From an uncultured Atopobiaceae bacterium (GTDB lineage Bacteria > Actinomycetota > Coriobacteriia > Coriobacteriales > Atopobiaceae): a stretch of 64,000 bases of DNA. Both the position numbers and the translations under genes were made by a program. Shown here one piece after another: positions 44,642-53,387 of the stretch; position 1 is the first letter of the stretch; every line of letters begins with the position of its first letter. The stretch covers positions 1 through 64,000 of the forward strand of contig CAJTTF010000007.1 of assembly GCA_910579165.1 (NCBI GenBank). The letters run 5' to 3'. The notes below the pieces were generated by a model. That model was not told the origin of the DNA. It searched no databases and was given only the letters and a program-made list of their open reading frames with translations.

Positions 44642-45352
44642 ATGGGTCACAAAGTATCTCCTACAGGATTTCGTCTTGGCGTGACTGAAAACTGGCGTAG
44701 CCGCTGGTTTTCCGAGAAAGACTACGCCACAAACGTTGGTAACGATATTGCCATCCGAAAGTTTTTAACCAAACGCCTCAAAGGTGCGTCGCTGTCTCGT
44801 GTAGACATTGAGCGCGCGGGGTCTAAAGTGAAAGTTGTTATTTACACGGCGCGTCCTGGTATTGTTATCGGCAAAAAAGGTGCCGATATCGACACACTTC
44901 GCTCACAGCTCGAGAAGATCGCGGGCGTTTCCAAGGGCGATGTTGACATTGATGTCATCGAAGTTAAGCGCCCTGAGCTCGATGCTGCACTCGTTGCTCA
45001 ATCCATTGCTGAGCAACTTGAAGCTCGTGTTGCCTTCCGTCGTGCCGTGAGAAAAGCGGTGCAATCTGCTCAACAGGCAGGCGCACAAGGCATTCGTATT
45101 CAATGCTCCGGTCGTCTAGGCGGCGCAGAAATGAGTCGTCGCGAATGGAGCCGTGAGGGACGCGTTCCTCTGCAAACACTTCGCGCTAAGATCGATTACG
45201 CCCAGGCTACCGCTCACACCATCATGGGTTCTTGCGGTGTTTCTACCTGGATTTACCTTGGTGAAGTGATGCCTGGACAACAGGCTCCCAATCCTGCTCT
45301 TGAGACCCCCAGCAGATCGAACCGTCCTCGTCGTCAAGAGAGGAGAGACTAG
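44642..45352 (+). CDS. rpsC: 30S ribosomal protein S3
   Basis: A 236-residue protein at the mRNA entry channel. MGHKVSPTGFRLGVTENWRS opens the family, the KH domain has VIGKKGADIDTLR, and the C-terminal domain is complete. AAAGGAGG precedes the ATG. The stop overlaps the rplP GTG by one base (TAGTG). Confidence 0.97.
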   Translation: MGHKVSPTGFRLGVTENWRSRWFSEKDYATNVGNDIAIRKFLTKRLKGASLSRVDIERAGSKVKVVIYTARPGIVIGKKGADIDTLRSQLEKIAGVSKGDVDIDVIEVKRPELDAALVAQSIAEQLEARVAFRRAVRKAVQSAQQAGAQGIRIQCSGRLGGAEMSRREWSREGRVPLQTLRAKIDYAQATAHTIMGSCGVSTWIYLGEVMPGQQAPNPALETPSRSNRPRRQERRD

Positions 45353-45909
45353 TGCTAGCTCCTAAACGCATTCCGCACAGAAAAGTGCAGCGCGGCTCTA
45401 TGAAGGGTCAGGCCAAAGGAGGCACAACGCTCAACTTTGGCACCTATGGCATTCGTGCCGAGCAACGTCATTGGATTACCAACCGCCAGATCGAAGCCGC
45501 TCGTATCGCCATGACGCGTGCAATGAAACGTGGCGGTAAAGTCTGGATTACTATTTTCCCAGATAAGCCAATCACCAAGAAGCCAGCTGAAACTCGTATG
45601 GGTAAGGGTAAAGGTAACCCCGAAGAGTGGGTAGCCGTTGTTAAACCCGGTCGCATCATGTTTGAGATTGATGGCGTCGATGATGAAGTAGCGCGCGAAG
45701 CTTTGCGTCTTGCGCAGCACAAACTTCCCATCAAAACCAAGATTGTTGTTCGCGACGCAGCTGACGTTAAACAGGGCACCGCTGGGACCAGTGTTAAAAC
45801 AGCTGAAGAGAAACCCGAAGCGGCTCAGGTAAAACCGGAACCTGCTGAGGTTAAGCAAGAGACTACTGATGTTACTTCAGAAGTTGCAGAAGTAGGGGAG
45901 GCGCAATAA
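45352..45909 (+). CDS. rplP: 50S ribosomal protein L16 with acidic C-terminal tail
   Basis: A 185-residue protein; the usual length is about 138. The core MLAPKRIPHRKVQRGSMKGQ through ALRLAQHKLPIKTKIV is complete and lies near the A site. The last 45 residues are a Glu/Ala/Val/Lys tail (EKPEAAQVKPEPAEVKQE) absent from standard L16. It starts with GTG overlapping rpsC, and its stop overlaps rpmC (TAATG), so it is tightly coupled on both sides. Confidence 0.95.
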   Translation: MLAPKRIPHRKVQRGSMKGQAKGGTTLNFGTYGIRAEQRHWITNRQIEAARIAMTRAMKRGGKVWITIFPDKPITKKPAETRMGKGKGNPEEWVAVVKPGRIMFEIDGVDDEVAREALRLAQHKLPIKTKIVVRDAADVKQGTAGTSVKTAEEKPEAAQVKPEPAEVKQETTDVTSEVAEVGEAQ

Positions 45910-46277
45910 TGAAAGCTAAGGATATACACGCCCTCTCGGATAAAGAGCTCGAGAAACAATTAAAGGACGGGCGCGCTGAACTTTTTAATCTCCGCTTCCA
46001 GATGGCAACGAGTCAACTGGATAACACGGCTCGCGTTTGCACGGTAAAGCGCGATATTGCTCGCGTCCAAACAGAAATGCGGCTTCGTGAGCTTGCCAAT
46101 TCTAAGCAGACCAAAAAGTCCGCTAAAAAACCAGAGCAGCCTAAGGTTGCCGCTGCGGTGAAAGGGGCAGATAAGCCTGCATCCGCAAAGACCAAAGAGG
46201 AAACCGCGGAGCCCGAGACTAAAAACGCAGAGGTAGCAAATGCTAAATCTGATAGCAAGAAAGTTGCAGGTGCATAA
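45909..46277 (+). CDS. rpmC: 50S ribosomal protein L29 with Ala/Lys/Glu-rich tail
   Basis: A 122-residue protein, nearly twice the usual 65. The two-helix L29 core (residues 1-66, with KELEKQLKDGRAELFNLRFQ and NTARVCTVKRDIARVQTEM) is normal. The remaining 56 residues are low-complexity (KKPEQPKVAAAVKGADKPAS). L29 sits beside L23 at the tunnel exit, so the tail could reach the nascent chain or targeting factors. That is an inference. Confidence 0.94.
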   Translation: MKAKDIHALSDKELEKQLKDGRAELFNLRFQMATSQLDNTARVCTVKRDIARVQTEMRLRELANSKQTKKSAKKPEQPKVAAAVKGADKPASAKTKEETAEPETKNAEVANAKSDSKKVAGA

Positions 46278-46279
46278 AG

Positions 46280-46546
46280 ATGGCACAAGAGACTACACGC
46301 AATGCACGCAAGGTTCGTACCGGTGAGGTAACATCTCTTTCCGGTGATAAGTCAATTACTATTACCATTACCGACCGTAAGCCTCATCCCAAGTACGGCA
46401 AGATGATGACTATTTCCAAGAAGCTTCACGTGCACGATGAAAATAACGAGGCAGGTCTTGGTGATCGCGTACGTGTTATGGAAACACGCCCACTTTCTCG
46501 CACCAAACGCTGGCGTCTTGTGAAGATTGTCGAGAAGGCAAAGTAA
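46280..46546 (+). CDS. rpsQ: 30S ribosomal protein S17
   Basis: An 88-residue primary 16S rRNA-binding protein. The central DRKPHPKYGKMMTISKKLHV and VRVMETRPLSRTKRWRLV match the family. It begins two bases after rpmC and has no extra tail. Confidence 0.96.
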   Translation: MAQETTRNARKVRTGEVTSLSGDKSITITITDRKPHPKYGKMMTISKKLHVHDENNEAGLGDRVRVMETRPLSRTKRWRLVKIVEKAK

Positions 46547-46608
46547 GCGCTTAACGTAGGGAAACCGCGGCAAAGCCATAATCTTTGTTCGTCTTAGTAG
46601 GAGATAAC

Positions 46609-46977
46609 ATGATTCAACAACAAACAATGCTCAACGTGGCTGACAACTCAGGTGCCAAATCGGTACGCTGTATTAAGGTGCTTGGCGGTTCCAAGCGCCG
46701 CTATGCAGGCGTTGGCGATGTTTTTACCGCTGCAGTTCAGGAGGCAACCCCTGGTGGTGCGGTCAAGAAGGGTGAAGTTGTGAAGTGCGTCGTTGTGCGT
46801 ACGGTCAAGGAGAATCGTCGTCCGGATGGCTCCTACATTCGCTTTGATGAAAACGCCTGCGTTATTATCGATAAGGACAAAAATCCTATTGGTACGCGTA
46901 TTTTTGGCCCCGTAGCACGTGAGTTGCGTGATAAAAAGTATATGAAAATCGTCTCTCTTGCACCAGAAACGCTTTAA
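46609..46977 (+). CDS. rplN: 50S ribosomal protein L14
   Basis: The canonical 122-residue L14. MIQQQTMLNVADNSGAKSVR and GTRIFGPVARELRDKKYMKI are diagnostic. TAGGAG seven bases upstream sets the ATG at 46609 over an in-frame upstream codon. Confidence 0.97.
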   Translation: MIQQQTMLNVADNSGAKSVRCIKVLGGSKRRYAGVGDVFTAAVQEATPGGAVKKGEVVKCVVVRTVKENRRPDGSYIRFDENACVIIDKDKNPIGTRIFGPVARELRDKKYMKIVSLAPETL

Positions 46978-47026
46978 TGCCTGTGGCGTGAGCATTTGAG
47001 TGCAAGAAGACCCAAGGAGTTATAGC

Positions 47027-47341
47027 ATGCAGAAAATGAATATCAAAACTGGCGATACCGTGAAGGTGCTCTCCGGTAAAGATAAGGGCGTTACGGCAAA
47101 AGTTTTACGTGCCCTTCCTAACAGCCGAAAGGTTGTGGTAGAGGGTGTTGCTATCGTTAAGAAAGCGCTGCATCCCACGCAAGGCAATCAGCAGGGCGGC
47201 ATCGCCCAACAAGAGTCGGCTATTGACGTTTCCAATGTGGAAGTCATCTGTCCCCATTGTCAAAAACCAACGCGCGTGGGTCATAAAGAAGAAGATGGAC
47301 ACAAGGTTCGCGTCTGCAAGAAATGCGGCAAGGCCTTCTAG
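47027..47341 (+). CDS. rplX: 50S ribosomal protein L24
   Basis: A 104-residue tunnel-exit protein with a KOW motif (TGDTVKVLSGKDKGVTAKVL). The C-terminal CPHC...CKKC is a zinc-ribbon pair retained in some L24 proteins. AAGGAG sets ATG 47027. A weak 21-bp repeat (GGTTCACTGATCC/GGTTCAACGACAG) follows the stop. Confidence 0.96.
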   Translation: MQKMNIKTGDTVKVLSGKDKGVTAKVLRALPNSRKVVVEGVAIVKKALHPTQGNQQGGIAQQESAIDVSNVEVICPHCQKPTRVGHKEEDGHKVRVCKKCGKAF

Positions 47342-47415
47342 GTTCACTGATCCAATATTAAGGTTCAACGACAGATTTTAGCTACGCCAAGAAGAGTAAG
47401 TAATAAGGAGAACTA

Positions 47416-47973
47416 ATGGCAAAAGCTCAACACACTCCTCGCTTAAAGACTAAATACCAAGAGGAAATTCGTCCTGCTTTGCAAGAGAAGTTTGGCTATA
47501 AGAACCCTATGCAGATTCCCAAAATTGAGAAGATTGTTGTCAATATGGGAGTAGGAGAGGCCGCTTCTGATTCTAAGGCAATTGAAGGTGCTGTGGCTGA
47601 TCTTCGTACTATCACCGGTCAGCAGCCCGCCATCTGTAAAGCAAAGAAGTCTATCGCAACATTTCACTTGCGCCAGGGCATGCCCATTGGTGCCAAGGTT
47701 ACGCTTCGCCAAGATCGCATGTATGATTTTCTCGATCGTCTTATTAGTGCTGCTATTCCGCGTATTCGCGATTTTCGCGGTATGAGTTCCAAATCTTTCG
47801 ACGGTCAAGGAAACTACTCCATGGGTGTTACCGAGCAAGTCATCTTCCCAGAAATTGATTTTGACTCGATGGATCACGTACGCGGTATGGACATTACTAT
47901 TGTGACTACCGCCAATACTAATGAGGAAGCAAAAGAGCTCTTAAGCGCTTTTAATTTCCCGTTCCAAAACTAA
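47416..47973 (+). CDS. rplE: 50S ribosomal protein L5
   Basis: A 185-residue 5S rRNA-binding protein of the central protuberance. PKIEKIVVNMGVGEAASDSK, RIRDFRGMSSKSFDGQGNYS and DITIVTTANTNEEAKELL match the family. AAGGAG precedes the ATG. The 130-base gap after it holds nothing recognisable beyond the rpsN ribosome binding site. Confidence 0.97.
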   Translation: MAKAQHTPRLKTKYQEEIRPALQEKFGYKNPMQIPKIEKIVVNMGVGEAASDSKAIEGAVADLRTITGQQPAICKAKKSIATFHLRQGMPIGAKVTLRQDRMYDFLDRLISAAIPRIRDFRGMSSKSFDGQGNYSMGVTEQVIFPEIDFDSMDHVRGMDITIVTTANTNEEAKELLSAFNFPFQN

Positions 47974-48103
47974 TGGCGAGAGCTATATAGGAAAGTCATA
48001 TAAGAACCAGGCTCAAGACTACTTAGAGATTGACGAGCAACAGGTTGTAAACGGACTAAACACTGCAGTAAGAGATTACCCATCTTTTAAAAAAGGAGCA
48101 TTT

Positions 48104-48289
48104 GTGGCAAAGACTTCAATGAAAGTAAAAGCAGAGAGAAAACCAAAGTTTTCTACACGCTTAGTAAGGCGTTGCCAGCGCTGTGGACGCCCACATTCCG
48201 TCTATCGTAAGTTTGGACTTTGTCGTGTTTGCCTGCGCGAGCTTGCAAACCGTGGAGAACTTCCTGGTGTGCATAAATCAAGCTGGTAG
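48104..48289 (+). CDS. rpsN: 30S ribosomal protein S14, zinc type
   Basis: A 61-residue S14 of the zinc-binding (type Z, C+) form. CQRCGRPHSVYRKFGLCRVC holds the four zinc Cys. It starts with GTG, seven bases after AAAGGAG. Only this form is seen here, so zinc shortage would matter unless a second copy exists elsewhere. Confidence 0.97.
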   Translation: MAKTSMKVKAERKPKFSTRLVRRCQRCGRPHSVYRKFGLCRVCLRELANRGELPGVHKSSW

Positions 48290-48388
48290 ATTTGATAGAA
48301 TAGCCAAGCAATACGGGATGCTTAGGCACTTAGGCACGGCCTTAAAGTGAACCGAGCGTTCCACGTTTAAGAGTTAAGGAGAACCTGC

Positions 48389-48787
48389 ATGAATGTAACC
48401 GATCCTGTATCAGACATGCTTACGCGCATTAGAAATGCTAATGCGGCCGGAAAAGCTGAGGTAAGCATGCCTTCCACTAAAGTCCTTGCAGAAATCGCTC
48501 GCGTTCTTAAAGAAGAAGGCTACGTTTCTGATTTTGTCATTGAGAACACCGTTCCACAAAAGACACTCACCATTACGTTGAAATATGGCGAAAAGAAGAC
48601 GCGCACCATCAAGGGTATCAAGCGTATCTCTAAGCCCGGTCTTCGTAAATATGCTTCAGCCAAAACACTCCCACGCGTTTTGGGAGGCTTGGGCTGCGCC
48701 GTTGTTTCAACCTCGCGCGGGATGATGTGTGACCGCGATGCTCGCGAGCTTGGTATTGGCGGCGAAGTGTTGGCGTTTGTTTGGTAG
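48389..48787 (+). CDS. rpsH: 30S ribosomal protein S8
   Basis: The canonical 132-residue S8. MNVTDPVSDMLTRIRNANAA opens it and STSRGMMCDRDARELGIGGE closes the rRNA-binding domain. In Escherichia coli S8 represses the spc operon; no matching site was identified here. AAGGAG precedes the ATG. Confidence 0.97.
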   Translation: MNVTDPVSDMLTRIRNANAAGKAEVSMPSTKVLAEIARVLKEEGYVSDFVIENTVPQKTLTITLKYGEKKTRTIKGIKRISKPGLRKYASAKTLPRVLGGLGCAVVSTSRGMMCDRDARELGIGGEVLAFVW

Positions 48788-48800
48788 AAGGGAGCAACCT

Positions 48801-49337
48801 ATGTCAAGAATTGGAAAATTACCGGTTGCTATTCCTGAGGGCGTAACCGTCACCATTGAAGATCAAACCGTTACCGTAAAGGGCTCAAAGGGCGAGCTTA
48901 AACGCACTTTTTCGCCCCTTGTTTCCATAAAGAACGAGAATGGAGAAATCCACGTCATTCGTACTAACGAAGACCAGGACTCCAATGCCCAACAGGGGCT
49001 TACGCGTACGCTCATTGCCAATATGGTAGAAGGCGTTTCGCAGGGCTTCTCGAAAAACCTTGAGCTCGAAGGCGTTGGATATCGTGCCGCTTTAAAGGGC
49101 CGCGACCTTGATCTCTCTTTAGGCTATTCGCATCCCGTTGTTATGACTCCGCCTGAGGGCATTACCTTTGAAGTTCCCGATAATACCCACATTACTGTAC
49201 GGGGAATCTCTAAGGAACTCGTGGGTCAAATTTCCGCTGAGATTCGTGCAAAGCGCCCTCCAGAGCCCTACAAGGGAAAAGGTATCCACTACGAGGGTGA
49301 ACGTATTCGTCGCAAACTTGGCAAGGCGGCCAAGTAA
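48801..49337 (+). CDS. rplF: 50S ribosomal protein L6
   Basis: The canonical 178-residue L6. MSRIGKLPVAIPEGVTVTIE at the start and RAKRPPEPYKGKGIHYEGE near the end are diagnostic. AAGGGAG sets ATG 48801, 13 bases after the rpsH stop; the longer in-frame reading overlaps rpsH and was rejected. Confidence 0.97.
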   Translation: MSRIGKLPVAIPEGVTVTIEDQTVTVKGSKGELKRTFSPLVSIKNENGEIHVIRTNEDQDSNAQQGLTRTLIANMVEGVSQGFSKNLELEGVGYRAALKGRDLDLSLGYSHPVVMTPPEGITFEVPDNTHITVRGISKELVGQISAEIRAKRPPEPYKGKGIHYEGERIRRKLGKAAK

Positions 49338-49389
49338 AAGTCCTGCACCCCGTTAGGTGTATGGCAGATATTAATAGGAGATTAGTTTC

Positions 49390-49758
49390 ATGGAGAAACA
49401 AAAGGCAAAGAGACTGGCACACGTGCGTCGTGCACGCCGTGCCAAGCAACACTTGCTGGGAGATGCGACTCGTCCCCGCTTGTGTGTGACGCGCTCGAAT
49501 GCACACATTTACGCGCAGATAATTGATGATACGAAGGCGGTCACGCTTTGTTCGGCATCCACATTGGACGAAGAGTTTAAAAAGTCCAAAAAAGGTGCTT
49601 CCAACAAAGAAGGCGCAACGTATGTAGGCGAGTTAATTGCAAAACGCGCGCAAGAAAAAGGAATTAAAGAAGTTACGTTTGATCGCAGTGGCCGTCTCTA
49701 CCACGGCCGTGTTCAGGCGTTGGCAGAAGGCGCTCGCTCAGCGGGCCTGAAATTTTAG
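49390..49758 (+). CDS. rplR: 50S ribosomal protein L18
   Basis: A 122-residue 5S rRNA-binding protein. VTRSNAHIYAQIIDD and FDRSGRLYHGRVQALAEGAR match the family. ATAGGAG upstream of the ATG; rpsE follows after 12 bases with GGAGG. Confidence 0.96.
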   Translation: MEKQKAKRLAHVRRARRAKQHLLGDATRPRLCVTRSNAHIYAQIIDDTKAVTLCSASTLDEEFKKSKKGASNKEGATYVGELIAKRAQEKGIKEVTFDRSGRLYHGRVQALAEGARSAGLKF

Positions 49759-49770
49759 GAGGGAAGAGCT

Positions 49771-50547
49771 ATGGCTCGTAGAAAACCCGTACGCGAAGGC
49801 TCTGATCTCCAAGAGCGTGTCGTATTCATTCATCGTGTATCCAAGGTTGTTAAGGGCGGTCGCCGTTTTTCGCTTGCTGCCCTCGTTGTTGTGGGCGATG
49901 GCAACGGCAAGGTTGGTCTAGGCTACGGAAAATCCGCTGAGGTTCCCGGCGCCATTTCAAAGGCCAAGGAAGCTGCTAAGAAGAATATGTTCCAGGTGCC
50001 TGTCACAAGCGACGGCTCCATTCCTCATCAAACCGTGGGTCACTACGGTGCTGGTCGTGTTCTTTTGCAACCAGCCGTTGAAGGTACCGGTGTTATTGCT
50101 GGTGGTCCTGTTCGTCCTCTCTTTGAGCTTGCGGGCATCAAGAACATTCTCAGCAAATCACTTGGCACCAATAACGCTATGAACGTTATTAAAGCGGCCG
50201 CTATTGGTCTTCAACAGCTTGAGAGTCCCAAGCAAACTGCGCATCGTCGTGGTATGAGCGTTGCTGATATGTTTGGCATTAAGCCATCGCATACAAAGGA
50301 TCCTGCAAATACTGATAGTGCCCAGAAAGACGCAAAGAACCAGAAAAGCAAAGGTGCTAATAAGAAGGCACAGGGCGCTAAATCCACTGAAGGAACCACG
50401 GAGAAGAAGTCTGCGACAAAGAAACCAAGCACTTCAGCTGCGAAGAAGCCGGGCGTCAAGGCCAATTCTCGTTCAGTTGACGCCAAGTCAGCTGCGGCCA
50501 AAGCTGAAAAAGCTACTACTTCTCGTTCCAAGAAGGAGACCGAATAA
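49771..50547 (+). CDS. rpsE: 30S ribosomal protein S5 with basic C-terminal tail
   Basis: A 258-residue protein; the usual length is about 166. The core is complete: QERVVFIHRVSKVVKGGRRF, GNGKVGLGYGKSAEVPGAIS and VIAGGPVRPLFELAGIKNIL. From about residue 175 an 85-residue Lys/Ala/Ser/Thr tail follows (KKSATKKPSTSAAKKPGVKA). S5 lies at the mRNA entry site on the solvent side, where a tail could extend. The stop overlaps rpmD (TAATG). Confidence 0.95.
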   Translation: MARRKPVREGSDLQERVVFIHRVSKVVKGGRRFSLAALVVVGDGNGKVGLGYGKSAEVPGAISKAKEAAKKNMFQVPVTSDGSIPHQTVGHYGAGRVLLQPAVEGTGVIAGGPVRPLFELAGIKNILSKSLGTNNAMNVIKAAAIGLQQLESPKQTAHRRGMSVADMFGIKPSHTKDPANTDSAQKDAKNQKSKGANKKAQGAKSTEGTTEKKSATKKPSTSAAKKPGVKANSRSVDAKSAAAKAEKATTSRSKKETE

Positions 50548-50738
50548 TGGCTAAAAAAGTTAAGGTGACCCTGGTAAAGAGTCCCGTCTGCCAGGTCAAA
50601 GAAGATCAAACAAAAACTGCGCGTGCCCTTGGTCTCACCAAGATTGGCGACGAGCGCATACATCCCAACAACGATTCAATCCAGGGAATGATTTTCAAAA
50701 TTAAGCACCTGGTTCGCGTTGAGGACGTGAACGAATAA
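50547..50738 (+). CDS. rpmD: 50S ribosomal protein L30
   Basis: The canonical 63-residue L30. VTLVKSPVCQVKEDQTKTAR and the closing VRVEDVNE are typical. It is coupled to rpsE by overlap. Confidence 0.95.
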   Translation: MAKKVKVTLVKSPVCQVKEDQTKTARALGLTKIGDERIHPNNDSIQGMIFKIKHLVRVEDVNE

Positions 50739-50800
50739 GCGCAGATGATAAACGCTTTTCGCAGATAGTAATCTATTTTGTGAAAGTTTACAAGGAGCAG
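50721..50800 (+). repeat. 20-bp degenerate tandem repeat, 3-4 copies
   Basis: GCAGATGATAAACGCTTTTC (50741) is followed by GCAGATAGTAATCTATTTTG (50761) and a weaker unit at 50781 that holds the rplO ribosome binding site. The last 20 bases of rpmD plus stop (50721) resemble the first unit. Confidence 0.5.
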
Positions 50801-50802
50801 CT

Positions 50803-51261
50803 ATGCAACTGAAAGATATTCAACCAGCAGCCAAATCTACGCATCCCAGAAAGCGTCTTGGTCGCGGTAACGCCTCAGGCACCGGCACAACAGCTGGGCG
50901 AGGCACCAAAGGACAGCTTTCCCGTTCCGGAGGCGGTAAGGGTGATGCTTTTGAAGGTGGACAGAATCCTCTACACATGCGTCTTCCTAAGCTGCCTGGC
51001 TTTAAGAACATTAACCGCAAAGCATATCTACCGGTCAATGTTGATCGCTTGCAAGAGGTTTTCTCGGCAGGCGACACCGTCAACGGCGAATCGCTCAAGG
51101 AAAAAGGCGTTACCAAATATGTAACAACACCCGTTAAAATCCTGGGAGAAGGTGAACTCAACAAGAAGCTCACCGTTGTTGTCGAGAAGGTCTCAAAGTC
51201 CGCAAAAGCTAAAATTGAGGCCGCTGGCGGCACTGTTGAGGAAACAGGCAACGTCAAATAG
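50803..51261 (+). CDS. rplO: 50S ribosomal protein L15
   Basis: A 152-residue protein. The Gly-rich N-terminus (HPRKRLGRGNASGTGTTAGR) and the fold through IEAAGGTVEETGNVK are normal. AAGGAG precedes the ATG. secY follows after 41 bases. Confidence 0.97.
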   Translation: MQLKDIQPAAKSTHPRKRLGRGNASGTGTTAGRGTKGQLSRSGGGKGDAFEGGQNPLHMRLPKLPGFKNINRKAYLPVNVDRLQEVFSAGDTVNGESLKEKGVTKYVTTPVKILGEGELNKKLTVVVEKVSKSAKAKIEAAGGTVEETGNVK

Positions 51262-51302
51262 AGTAAGAAGAGTAAGAACACCGCGAAGAGAGAGGGCCTC
51301 TC

Positions 51303-52589
51303 TTGTTTAAGGATATTATCGGCGCATTTAAAGTTAAAGAGCTGCGTCATAAGATTTTTCTCACCATCATAATCTTGCTTCTCTATCGTTTGGGAGCTTA
51401 TCTTCCGGTCCCCGGTATTCCCATTCAAGAGATTCAGAATAAGATTTCCGAGCAAATGAGTTCTGCCACAGGTCTTACGCTTCTTAACCTTTTTTCAGGT
51501 GGCGCTTTGTCACGCGTTTCTGTATTTGCGCTGGGTATTATGCCCTACATTACAGCACAAATCATCATGCAGATGCTACAAGCGGTCATTCCGTCTCTGG
51601 ATGCACTTTCAAAAGAGGGAGAATCAGGGCAACGCAAAATCACGCAGTATACCCGCTATTTTACACTTGGTCTTGCGCTCTTGAACGCTGTTGGCTATCT
51701 CTTCCTGTTTAAGAGCAGCGCCTACAACGTTTCTTTTTCCGATCAAATCCCTTCCGTTGCAATGGGCTGTATCGTGGTCTTTACCATGCTCGTAGGAGCA
51801 ATGATCATCATGTGGTTTGGTGAAATTATCACGCAAAAGGGAGTGGGAAATGGCATGTCTTTGATCATTTTCTGCAACATTATGGCGGGCATTCCTACCT
51901 CTATTACGAGCGCGTTGAGCTCACCTAGCACCCCAGGTTGGGTTGCGGCACTCACGGTATGCGCGGTCGCTATCATCGTGCCAGTCATTATCTTTGTTGA
52001 GCGCGGCCAACGTCGCATTCCAATTCAGTTTGCAAAACGCGTTGTGGGTCGACGTATTATGGGAGGCCAGGCCACGTACTTGCCCATTAAGGTCAACACG
52101 GCTGGTGTTATTCCTATTATCTTTGCTTCAGCACTGCTTTATTTTCCAGCACAGGTTTCCGTCTTTTTCCCTGATGCAACATGGCTCACTACGTTTTCCA
52201 ACGCCGTTTCTTCAGGCTGGCTTAACTGGATTCTAACGGTGCTTCTCATTGTTGCGTACGCTTATTTCTACACGAGTCTCGTCTTTAATCCCGAAGATAC
52301 CGCCGATCAGCTTCGTAAGCAGGGAGGATTCATCCCCGGAGTACGACCGGGTGAGGCCACGGTTGTCTACATCAAGCACGTTATTAATCGCATTACGCTG
52401 CCGGGAGCTCTCTTTGTTGCCGTTGTTGCTGTTGTTCCTTCAATAATTTTTAACTTTACAAACAACTCGCTTCTTCAGGCTTTTGGTGGAACCTCTATCC
52501 TTATTATGGTGGGCGTTGCACTTGATACTCTGACACAGGTCCAGTCTCAACTTAAGACTCACGATTACTCGTCACTTTTTGTAAAATAA
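51303..52589 (+). CDS. secY: preprotein translocase subunit SecY
   Basis: A 428-residue, ten-helix channel of the Sec translocon through which signal-peptide proteins, including the surface proteins here, would be exported. KIFLTIIILLLYRLGAYLPV, LNLFSGGALSRVSVFALGIM and VIFVERGQRRIPIQFAKRVV are diagnostic. The start is TTG at 51303. A strong 15-16 bp hairpin lies between it and adk. Confidence 0.97.
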   Translation: MFKDIIGAFKVKELRHKIFLTIIILLLYRLGAYLPVPGIPIQEIQNKISEQMSSATGLTLLNLFSGGALSRVSVFALGIMPYITAQIIMQMLQAVIPSLDALSKEGESGQRKITQYTRYFTLGLALLNAVGYLFLFKSSAYNVSFSDQIPSVAMGCIVVFTMLVGAMIIMWFGEIITQKGVGNGMSLIIFCNIMAGIPTSITSALSSPSTPGWVAALTVCAVAIIVPVIIFVERGQRRIPIQFAKRVVGRRIMGGQATYLPIKVNTAGVIPIIFASALLYFPAQVSVFFPDATWLTTFSNAVSSGWLNWILTVLLIVAYAYFYTSLVFNPEDTADQLRKQGGFIPGVRPGEATVVYIKHVINRITLPGALFVAVVAVVPSIIFNFTNNSLLQAFGGTSILIMVGVALDTLTQVQSQLKTHDYSSLFVK

Positions 52590-52618
52590 CGGTAACGCTT
52601 AGGTATCTAATTAGCTTT

Positions 52619-52651
52619 AAATCCCAGGCGCTTTTTAAGTGCTTGGGATTT
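52619..52651 (+). other. strong intra-operon hairpin between secY and adk
   Basis: AAATCCCAGGCGCTT (52619-52633) pairs base for base with AAGTGCTTGGGATTT (52637-52651) around a TTT loop: 15 pairs with two G-U, plus one more T-A outside. Only a broken T-rich stretch follows, so it may be a partial terminator, an RNA-processing site or a 3'-end stabiliser. Confidence 0.75.
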
Positions 52652-52683
52652 ATACGTTTGAGCAATTCAAAGAAAGGGAGTCC

Positions 52684-53316
52684 ATGAATATCGTCTTACT
52701 TGGGGCACCAGGAGCCGGAAAAGGCACGCAAGCGCAACAACTCAAAAACGACGCTCATCTTGCGCATATTTCTACTGGCGATCTTTTGCGTGAAGCAGTC
52801 GCCGCCGGAACCGAGCTGGGCAAAGAGGCTAAGTCCTATATGGATAAAGGGCAACTTGTCCCTGATGAAGTAGTCATTGGACTCGTAAAAGAGCGTCTTC
52901 AAAACCCAGATACAGAATCCGGTTTTATCTTGGATGGATTCCCTCGCAACTCAGCTCAAGCTATAGCGCTCGATGCCGAGCTTGCGGATTTAGACAAGCA
53001 TATCGACTCAGCTCTTCTTGTGGATGTTGCACCCAATGTCATTATCGAGCGCCTCAGTTCCCGTCGCGTCTGCAGTGCTTGTGGGTACACGGGCTCTGCT
53101 AAAGATGGCGCTACATGCCCCGTCTGCAGTGGGCCCCTCATGCAACGCGACGATGATGAGCCTGAGACCATCAAAGCTAGGCTCGACGTTTACGCTGCTC
53201 AAACGGCGCCACTTATTGAGTACTATCGCGGACAGGATAAGCTTGTGAGCGTAGATGGAGATCGCACACCTGAAGAAGTCTATGGCGATGTAAAGATGAA
53301 ATTGCACTTGTCCTAA
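52684..53316 (+). CDS. adk: adenylate kinase
   Basis: A 210-residue nucleotide kinase that balances ATP, ADP and AMP. The P-loop is GAPGAGKGTQ (7-16), with GFPRNSAQ in the core. The lid is the long, zinc-binding type with CSACG and CPVC pairs, common in Gram-positives. AAAGGGAG sets ATG 52684. The 3' end is imperfectly duplicated after the stop. Confidence 0.97.
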   Translation: MNIVLLGAPGAGKGTQAQQLKNDAHLAHISTGDLLREAVAAGTELGKEAKSYMDKGQLVPDEVVIGLVKERLQNPDTESGFILDGFPRNSAQAIALDAELADLDKHIDSALLVDVAPNVIIERLSSRRVCSACGYTGSAKDGATCPVCSGPLMQRDDDEPETIKARLDVYAAQTAPLIEYYRGQDKLVSVDGDRTPEEVYGDVKMKLHLS

Positions 53317-53360
53317 TATATATGGCGACATAAAGACGAAATATTGTCTGCCCTAAGATG
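53281..53360 (+). repeat. 40-bp imperfect tandem duplication of the adk 3' end
   Basis: TATGGCGATGTAAAGATGAA (53281) recurs as TATGGCGACATAAAGACGAA (53321), and TTGTCCTAA recurs as CTGCCCTAA. The first copy ends adk; the second carries several differences and lies just before map. Confidence 0.7.
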
Positions 53361-53387
53361 ACCAGTCTTTTGAAAAGTAAAGCAAAC

